NCBI GenBank assembly: GCA_964586835.1
Contig: CAZPIC010000038.1
Coordinates: 1-18,644 of the forward strand
Length of the DNA: 18,644 nucleotides
Direction: 5' to 3'
DNA from: CAZLYF01 sp964586835
Lineage (GTDB): Bacteria; Bacillota; Clostridia; Christensenellales; Aristaeellaceae
Shown: piece by piece, positions 13,238 to 18,644 of the stretch
Layout: each line of letters opens with the position of its first letter
Position numbering within the stretch: position 1 is the stretch's first letter
The notes under the pieces: model-generated
What the model saw: the letters and a program-made list of their open reading frames with translations, nothing else
Database searches by the model: none
What the model was told of the DNA's origin: nothing
Position numbers and translations under genes: made by a program

Positions 13238-14488
13238 ATGAAAAGGATGTTGGGTCTCTTCCTGGCGTCTGTACTCCTCATGTCGATGGGATCAATCGCC
13301 GTATCAGCAGAGGGAACCGAGATTCAGTTCTGGACTTGGCGTCCTGAGGACGTCGGTTTCTATGACAAAATCATCAAGCAGTTTGAAGAGGCAAACCCTG
13401 ACATTAGAGTCATACAGAACCCTATCAAGAACACTGAGTACAATACGATCCTGTCTGCTGCTCTGGCTGGTGACAGTGCTCCGGATGTCTTCATGTCGCG
13501 CGCATATGGCGGCCTTCAGACGTTCACGGATTCTGGCTACATACTAGCCTTGGACGACTTAATGCCCGAGCTCAAAAATTTCGATGAAGCCAAACTGATG
13601 GGGGCCAGATCCGTTACAGACGGAAAGCTATATGGTGTGCCTGCGGTCAGCCAAACCATGCTGTGTTATTACAACAAGAACGTATATGAAGAATTGGGCC
13701 TCGAAGTGCCCAAGACCTGGGACGGGTTCATTGCCAACCTGGAGGCAACGAAAGCTGCAGGCTACGATGCGTTGGCCAATGGCACCAAAGAAGGCTGGTG
13801 CTGCGAGTTCCTCTTTGGGGGTGGGTGCTCGTCGCTTCATGGCGGTATCGACTTTTACAACAAAGTCATCACCGGCGATACGAACTTTGAAGACCCTGTT
13901 TTTGTTGCCGCAGTCAATGAAATGCTGACGCTCGCCCCGTTCATGCCTCCGATGTATGAAGGCGTTGCCTATACCGACATGCAGGCAAGTTTCATTAACG
14001 AGATGAGCGCTCACTTCATCGGTGGCTCCTACGAGGCGGGTTACTTCAAAGCAGAAAACCCCGAGCTGGAGTTTGATATCTTTGCCGCACCGGGCTGGAC
14101 TGAGGCGGATCCAGCCTATGTTGCCGTATATGCGGACATGAACTATTCCATTGCGTCCACAAGCAAAAAACAGGAAGCCTCTCTTCGGTTCTTGAAATTT
14201 CTGGCTACGCCCGAGTTTGGTAACCAGGTCGTGGCTGATCTGGCAATGGTTTCATCGGTCCCGGGCGTGGATGTAACTGCTAATCCCTTTATTGCGAAAG
14301 TTCTTGAACTGCAAAAAAACAGCACCCCCTATATGTTCCTGGTCGGCTTCCGGTATCACCAACCGACAGGGTCCTCTCTCTTCCAGGCTGCGGCCCAGGG
14401 CCTGATGACCATGACGCTGACGGCTGAGGAAGTATGCAGGCAAGTGCAGGAAGGCATTGCAACCTACTACGAGCCATTCCAGAAGTGA
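13238..14488 (+). CDS. ABC transporter sugar-binding protein (CUT1 family)
   Basis: The 416-residue extracytoplasmic solute-binding protein has a signal peptide (residues 1-24, MKRMLGLFLASVLLM..., cleavage VSA before EGTEIQFWTW). Family marks include FEEANPDIRV, DVFMSRAYGG near residue 88 and the LDDLMPEL region. It captures a sugar or oligosaccharide outside the membrane for the two permeases that follow. There is no lipobox Cys, which is unusual for a Gram-positive binding protein that should be lipid-anchored. GAGGG lies 6 bases before ATG 13238. The neighbouring epimerase suggests an amino sugar or a disaccharide as substrate, but the sequence alone does not settle it. The gene is separated from the permeases by a terminator-like hairpin, consistent with higher expression of the binding protein. 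Confidence 0.9.
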   Translation: MKRMLGLFLASVLLMSMGSIAVSAEGTEIQFWTWRPEDVGFYDKIIKQFEEANPDIRVIQNPIKNTEYNTILSAALAGDSAPDVFMSRAYGGLQTFTDSGYILALDDLMPELKNFDEAKLMGARSVTDGKLYGVPAVSQTMLCYYNKNVYEELGLEVPKTWDGFIANLEATKAAGYDALANGTKEGWCCEFLFGGGCSSLHGGIDFYNKVITGDTNFEDPVFVAAVNEMLTLAPFMPPMYEGVAYTDMQASFINEMSAHFIGGSYEAGYFKAENPELEFDIFAAPGWTEADPAYVAVYADMNYSIASTSKKQEASLRFLKFLATPEFGNQVVADLAMVSSVPGVDVTANPFIAKVLELQKNSTPYMFLVGFRYHQPTGSSLFQAAAQGLMTMTLTAEEVCRQVQEGIATYYEPFQK

Positions 14489-14498
14489 TGGGTCCGTG

Positions 14499-14530
14499 GG
14501 GGAGAGGGGCATCACTCCTCTCCCCTTTTT
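14499..14530 (+). terminator. Terminator/attenuator between binding protein and permeases
   Basis: GGGGAGAGG (14499-14507) pairs perfectly with CCTCTCCCC (14517-14525) around a 9-base loop, followed at once by TTTTT (14526-14530). It begins 10 bases after the binding-protein stop and is a good intrinsic terminator. Since the permease genes follow without a visible promoter, partial read-through is likely. Confidence 0.8.
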
Positions 14531-14556
14531 CATACCCGTAGAGCGAGAGGGATGCC

Positions 14557-15474
14557 ATGAAGACAAGAAGAAGACTGAAAGAGGCGGGATGGATTGCTTT
14601 TTTTGTTGCTCCAGGGCTTGTTGTTGTCTTTGTGTTTATACTTCTTCCGCTGTTCTTATCGTTGTTCAACAGCCTTTTTAACTGGAATCAGCTGATACGA
14701 GCAGATTATGCTGGATTGGAAAATTTCCGGAAGCTCTTCTTTTCGTATCCGTACCAGCAACGTTTCTCAAACGCGATTGGCAACAATGTCAGATGGTTTT
14801 TGCTCACAATGGTGGTCCAAAATGGTATTGGTCTTGTATTTGGCTACGTTCTGAGCAGAGGGATCGCTGGTAGTGGGTTATACCGACGTATATTCTTTAT
14901 TCCTGTTTTGTTTTCCATTGCTGCGGTTGGGTTTTTGTGGGGACTGTATCTGCGCCCCAATGGCATGGTTAACGCGCTACTGCAGTTTGTGGGATTGGGC
15001 CAATTCGTGAGTGCGTGGCTGGGGAACGTTTCCACAGCTACCTATTCAATCATTCTGGTCAATATCTGGCGTTGGGTCGGCTTCCCGTCTTTGGTATTTA
15101 TGGCAGCGATTAACGAGATTCCTTCAGATTGTACAGACGCGGCTTACTTGGATGGCGCGAATGAATGGAAGATGTTCAGACATATTGTGTTCCCGCTGAT
15201 CGTCCCATCCGTTACCATTATTACGGTCCTGACCGTCATCGGAAGTCTGAATGTATTTGAACAGGTATACACGATGACCGGGCTGGACGGCGCACCCAAC
15301 TATGCCACAGACACCATTGGAACGCTCTTCTACCGTACTGCCTTTGGCTCGGTTGATTCAGGCTCTGCGGAAATCGGCATCGGCTCAGCGGTTGCAGTGG
15401 TGATTTATTTGCTGACGTTCAGCATCTCCCTCTTCTCCATTCTAATAACCAAATCAAAGGAGGTGGAGATGTAG
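14557..15474 (+). CDS. ABC sugar transporter permease, MalF/UgpA type
   Basis: This 305-residue integral membrane protein has the expected set of about six hydrophobic segments (first: FFVAPGLVVVFVFILLPLFL, residues ~12-31). The EAA loop that contacts the ATPase is DAAYLDGANEWKMFRHIVFP (~193-212). It is one half of the transmembrane channel for the binding protein upstream. The SD is GAGAGGG about 5 bases before the ATG. Its stop TAG shares its G with the GTG start of the next permease, so the two are translationally coupled. No ATPase gene is in the window; a shared MsiK/MalK-like ATPase elsewhere is the usual arrangement for this family. Confidence 0.92.
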   Translation: MKTRRRLKEAGWIAFFVAPGLVVVFVFILLPLFLSLFNSLFNWNQLIRADYAGLENFRKLFFSYPYQQRFSNAIGNNVRWFLLTMVVQNGIGLVFGYVLSRGIAGSGLYRRIFFIPVLFSIAAVGFLWGLYLRPNGMVNALLQFVGLGQFVSAWLGNVSTATYSIILVNIWRWVGFPSLVFMAAINEIPSDCTDAAYLDGANEWKMFRHIVFPLIVPSVTIITVLTVIGSLNVFEQVYTMTGLDGAPNYATDTIGTLFYRTAFGSVDSGSAEIGIGSAVAVVIYLLTFSISLFSILITKSKEVEM

Positions 15475-16325
15475 TGAACACCTTTCGCTTTCGCACTGCG
15501 TCCTTGGGGAAAAAACTGTTCATCCTTTGGATTCAGCTGATCATGGCGGTATATGTCGCAATGATCCTGTATCCGCTGTTCAATATGTTGATGTCATCCT
15601 TTAAAACAACCCGCGATATCATGCGCTTGCCTTTTTCTTTGCCGAAGTCGTTTGATTTTTCGAACTATGCTTCCGTCTGGATAGACAAGGGCTTTGGCGG
15701 ATACTTCATGAACAGCCTGTTCTACACGCTGCTCTCAATGGCTTTTGTTGTACTGTTTGGGTCCATGGCCGCGTTTGGTGTTTCTCGGTACGCATACAAG
15801 GGGAATACACTGATCTATATGCTGTTTCTCAGCGGTATCATGCTGCCATTAAAGGCAGCAGTCATTCCTCTGTTCCAGATCATCAAGAGCCTTGGTCTTA
15901 TGGATAATCCGTTAGCTGTTATCTTCATTTTCATTGCGATGGGCATCCCATCTACAGTGTTTATCCTTTCAGGATTTATGAAAACCCTGCCTGTAGCGCT
16001 GGAGCAAGCCGCCCGGATAGACGGCGCAAACGAGCTGAGGATCTACAGTCAGATTGTGATTCCCATCTGCATGCCTTCCATCGCACTGGTCGTGATATAC
16101 AATTCCGTGCCGATCTGGAACGAGTTCTTTTTCCCTCTGGTTTTTCTGCAAAGCGACCGCTTGAAAACGCTTCCTGTCGGTCTATCTTCGTTTATCGGCC
16201 AGCACTCTACCAACTGGGCGTTGTTATTCACCGGGCTCAGCATGGCTATCATGCCAATGTTAGTCATGTATCTGCTGATGTCCAAATACTTCATCAAGGG
16301 CATGACGGCGGGCGCTGTCAAATAA
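15474..16325 (+). CDS. ABC sugar transporter permease, MalG/UgpE type
   Basis: The 283-residue second permease half has about six membrane segments (first around IQLIMAVYVAMILYPLFNML). The EAA loop EQAARIDGANELRIYSQIVI lies around residues 179-198 and is of the canonical MalG type. The GTG start at 15474 overlaps the preceding stop by one base (TAGTG) and has a near-perfect AAAGGAGGT Shine-Dalgarno ending about 10 bases upstream, inside the end of the first permease gene. The next gene starts 14 bases downstream. Confidence 0.92.
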   Translation: MNTFRFRTASLGKKLFILWIQLIMAVYVAMILYPLFNMLMSSFKTTRDIMRLPFSLPKSFDFSNYASVWIDKGFGGYFMNSLFYTLLSMAFVVLFGSMAAFGVSRYAYKGNTLIYMLFLSGIMLPLKAAVIPLFQIIKSLGLMDNPLAVIFIFIAMGIPSTVFILSGFMKTLPVALEQAARIDGANELRIYSQIVIPICMPSIALVVIYNSVPIWNEFFFPLVFLQSDRLKTLPVGLSSFIGQHSTNWALLFTGLSMAIMPMLVMYLLMSKYFIKGMTAGAVK

Positions 16326-16339
16326 GGAGAGAACAGCGT

Positions 16340-17527
16340 ATGGACAGGACGACTCTGATTCATTATGAAAAGCTTTACCATGAAGAGCTGTTTGAGTCGG
16401 TGATCCCTTTCTGGCTGAACCATTCTTTGGACAAGGAGTACGGTGGCTACTTTTCTTGCCTGGACCGGGACGGTACGGTTTTTGACACCGACAAGTACAC
16501 TTGGATGCAGGGCAGAGAAATCTGGATGTTTTCCAAGCTTTGTTCGGTCTACGGGGAAAGACGGGAATGGCTTGAAGCCGCCACCCTGGGAGTTGAGTTT
16601 ATGCGTGCGCATGGTCGCGCTGAGAATGGGGATTTTTATTTTGCCTTGAACAGAGAAGGAAAGCCGCTGACAGCACCCTACAACATCTTTTCAGATTGCT
16701 TTATGTGTATTGCTCTTGCTGAATACTCCCGTGCGAGCGGAAAATGTGATGCGGGCGAAGAAGCGGTGGCAATTTATAACTGTATCCAAGCGAGAAAGAG
16801 CAACCCAAAGGGAGTGTGGACAAAGGGTATCGCTTCGACACGCAATTTGTCCGGCTTAGGCTTCCCGATGGTGCAGATGATGCTGGCGCGCGAGTTGCGT
16901 GGGTTGATACCCGATGAAACGCTTAGGGCGGTTATCCGCGAAAATCTTGACATTTTCTTTAGCACTCATGTCGATAGGGAGCGCAAACGCGTATTCGAGC
17001 GTGTTTTGCCGGACGGAGGCAAGCTGCTCAGCGTGATGGAAGGACGGCTGCTCAACCCTGGACATGCGCTTGAAACCCTGTGGTTTATCATGGACAGTGC
17101 TGACGTTATCCTGAAAGATCAAAGGCTGGTTGCAAAATGCGCGGAAATCATGCTTTGGTGCATAGAAAGCGGTTGGGATAAGGAGCATGGTGGAATCTAC
17201 TATTATCAAGATTACTTAGGGCATCCAACAGATAAAATTGAATCCCAAATGAAGCTTTGGTGGGTGCACAATGAGGCCATACTGGCCATGCTTCTAGCTG
17301 TCAAACTGACGGGCAGCGTTCCACATGAGAATTGGTTCATCAAGCTGCATGACTACAGTTTCGATCATTTCTCGGACCGTGCCTATGGTGAATGGTTCGG
17401 TTATCTCGACCGTCAAGGAAAACCGGTCTTTGGACTGAAAGGCGGCAAATGGAAGGGTTTTTTTCACTTGCCGCGCATGCTGATGACCTGTGAATGCTGG
17501 TTGAAGGATATGATCAAGGTAACATAG
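16340..17527 (+). CDS. N-acylglucosamine 2-epimerase family protein
   Basis: The 395-residue cytoplasmic (alpha/alpha)6-barrel enzyme has normal AGE/RnBP length. Visible family motifs: YTWMQGREIW (Trp55, Gln57, Arg59), NPGHALET with His242 and Glu245, WWVHNEA with His310 and Glu312, and KGGKWKGFFHLPR with His376 and Arg379. Two conserved His residues of this kind (here His242 and His376) act as the acid/base pair in the family. The likely reaction is C2 epimerisation of a free sugar such as ManNAc to GlcNAc; cellobiose 2-epimerases and mannose isomerases share the fold, so the substrate is open. It follows the permeases by 14 bases, with AGGAG (16325-16329) about 10 bases before ATG, so it is the last gene of the uptake operon. 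No sialic acid lyase or kinase gene is seen nearby. Confidence 0.88.
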   Translation: MDRTTLIHYEKLYHEELFESVIPFWLNHSLDKEYGGYFSCLDRDGTVFDTDKYTWMQGREIWMFSKLCSVYGERREWLEAATLGVEFMRAHGRAENGDFYFALNREGKPLTAPYNIFSDCFMCIALAEYSRASGKCDAGEEAVAIYNCIQARKSNPKGVWTKGIASTRNLSGLGFPMVQMMLARELRGLIPDETLRAVIRENLDIFFSTHVDRERKRVFERVLPDGGKLLSVMEGRLLNPGHALETLWFIMDSADVILKDQRLVAKCAEIMLWCIESGWDKEHGGIYYYQDYLGHPTDKIESQMKLWWVHNEAILAMLLAVKLTGSVPHENWFIKLHDYSFDHFSDRAYGEWFGYLDRQGKPVFGLKGGKWKGFFHLPRMLMTCECWLKDMIKVT

Positions 17528-18180
17528 AAAGACAGGCATCGATGGTTTCAAGGCCATCAGAAGACAGCAATTTAAACTTGGATAAACCCAAACTTAGTGC
17601 ACGGCGCTCGGTCGCTCATCTTATTCTTCCCTTGCCGTCGAAACCATTTAGCCAGTTCTCCCCAACGGAGTAGTCTTGCTTCTGTCCGGAGGTTCAGGTT
17701 CTACGTCATCGTCTGTGAGCAGACCAATCGCATGCGCCAAACGTTGGAATAGGATCTGATGCATACCCCTGCTATTGTTCAGCGTTTTTCCAGAGCCCGC
17801 AGTCATAGATGAGCGAAAATTTTAAGCCCTATACAGCCTGGATTCCCGGTGTTCATCACGCGATGTATGTTCCGGCGTAGAGCTCGATGATGCGGAAAAA
17901 TAGCAGTACCGTCATGGACGGCAGCGCCACCTCCATATAAAGGCAACGGCACACGAAAGCGTGACTATCATGTTCCTGGTGGATGACAAGGTGCGCTGAG
18001 GGTTTGATTTGTGTTGGGCGCGATAGGAGTGAAGCAAAAGTACGTCAGCCAAGACGATATATGCAGCCAGCAATGAAAGCATTTCATTTATGCAGTTCGC
18101 AAAGGGTCGAGCAGTTTTATTTTGCGAAAAAGAACCGGCAAGAAATGATTTGCTGAGCTTCTTTCTATCCTGGCACTAAC
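17528..18180. other. Non-coding or decayed region after the epimerase gene
   Basis: No intact gene is seen. A weak hairpin GATGG/CCATC (17541-17558) follows the epimerase stop. Around 17835-17875 a frame reads AWIPGVHHAMYV, which might be a further relic of the RCC1-type repeats found downstream, but stops interrupt every frame and the call is weak. Confidence 0.35.
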
Positions 18181-18189
18181 CCTCGCGCA

Positions 18190-18644
18190 GATCCCGTATG
18201 GGGAAGCCTGCTCGTGAATGCTGAGCCAGACTTTTCCCCGATTACCACGGCCTTCGTGGAAAAAGGGCACACGGTAGCCCTCGGGAAAGACGGCACAGCT
18301 ATCGTTGCAGACACGCATCATTTCAGCCAAGCAACATGTGGGATGGGACGAACATCGTGCCCATCTCAGCGGGTGAGTATCCAATAGACAGCTTGTAGAG
18401 GAAGAAGGTAGCCATATCTATGGGCATTGATGTTCGGACAGACGGAATCGACCGGCCAGCCGTGCATCATCGCGGATGTGGCGGGGGAGAGTCACACCAT
18501 GAGGCTTAGAAGGACGGTACGGATATTAAAAGGGGTAAATGCTCATGCCAGTGCGATCTTTTCACCTGGAGGTCAATCTGTTAGAGCCGTAACAGTTTGT
18601 CCGAAAGCTACCGGATTTGCCTGTCATCGACTTGCCGGATATCA
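18190..18644 (+). pseudogene. Decayed RCC1-repeat protein (frameshifted, continues past window)
   Basis: Pieces of RCC1-type repeats appear in order but in different frames: KGHTVALGKDGTAIVA (from ~18262), NIVPISAGEY (~18351-18380, shifted frame), ADVAGESHTMRL (~18472-18507, again shifted), and CQCDLFTWRSI (~18546-18580, shifted). These match the recurring pattern of such proteins: AGxxHTVxLxxDGTVVA, then GQCDVSGWxDIV. At least three frameshifts plus in-frame stops rule out a functional product. Intact relatives are secreted repeat proteins, like the LRR protein at the start of the window. The 5' limit is uncertain and the 3' end lies beyond the window. Confidence 0.5.

Noticed and set aside
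18088..18384. 98-codon minus-strand gene near the window end
   Set aside because: It overlaps RCC1-type remnants read on the plus strand and has no start signal or family features.

Overview
The window reads as a G+C-rich chromosomal segment of a Gram-positive-type anaerobe, most likely a gut- or rumen-associated clostridium (Bacillota). This rests on the style of the SbcC/SbcD and corrinoid adenosyltransferase proteins, strong AGGAGG-type ribosome binding sites, a BspA-like leucine-rich-repeat protein and a CUT1 sugar transporter without its own ATPase. The taxonomic call is an inference. The exported proteins lack lipobox cysteines, so the transporter could also have come from a diderm lineage.

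Layout. (1) 79-3752, + strand: two secreted proteins, a BspA-type LRR protein and a YfbK-like von Willebrand factor A protein with an unusual N-terminal extension. (2) 3729-4140: an array of about 13 short perfect hairpins joined by a near-constant purine-rich linker (GTGAAGAG, later GGAAAAGAGAGA-like). It fills the gap between the vWA gene and a glyoxalase gene and supplies the last codons of the vWA protein. This is the most unusual thing in the window. (3) 4165-4551, + strand: a small glyoxalase I-like protein. (4) 4725-9170, - strand: an sbcD-sbcC-btuR operon (DNA end processing plus cobalamin adenosylation). (5) 9603-10274, + strand: a HAD hydrolase followed by a strong inverted repeat. 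(6) 10275-10867: no intact gene, possible decayed coding remnants. (7) 10868-12310, - strand: an exported FAD-dependent reductase of the fumarate reductase/flavocytochrome c family, visibly richer in A+T than its neighbours. (8) 12311-13237: a long intergenic region with hairpins, an inverted-repeat element and a very good sigma-A promoter. (9) 13238-17527, + strand: a sugar-uptake operon: binding protein, attenuator-like terminator, two permeases, and an N-acylglucosamine 2-epimerase-family enzyme. (10) 17528-18644: no intact gene; the last ~450 bases hold broken RCC1-type repeats in several frames.

How the genes work together: the clearest unit is the transporter/epimerase operon, which would import a sugar (an amino sugar such as ManNAc/GlcNAc, or a disaccharide) and isomerise it at C2, using an ATPase encoded elsewhere. 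SbcC and SbcD form one nuclease complex, translated from overlapping genes. The remaining genes look like independent single-gene units.
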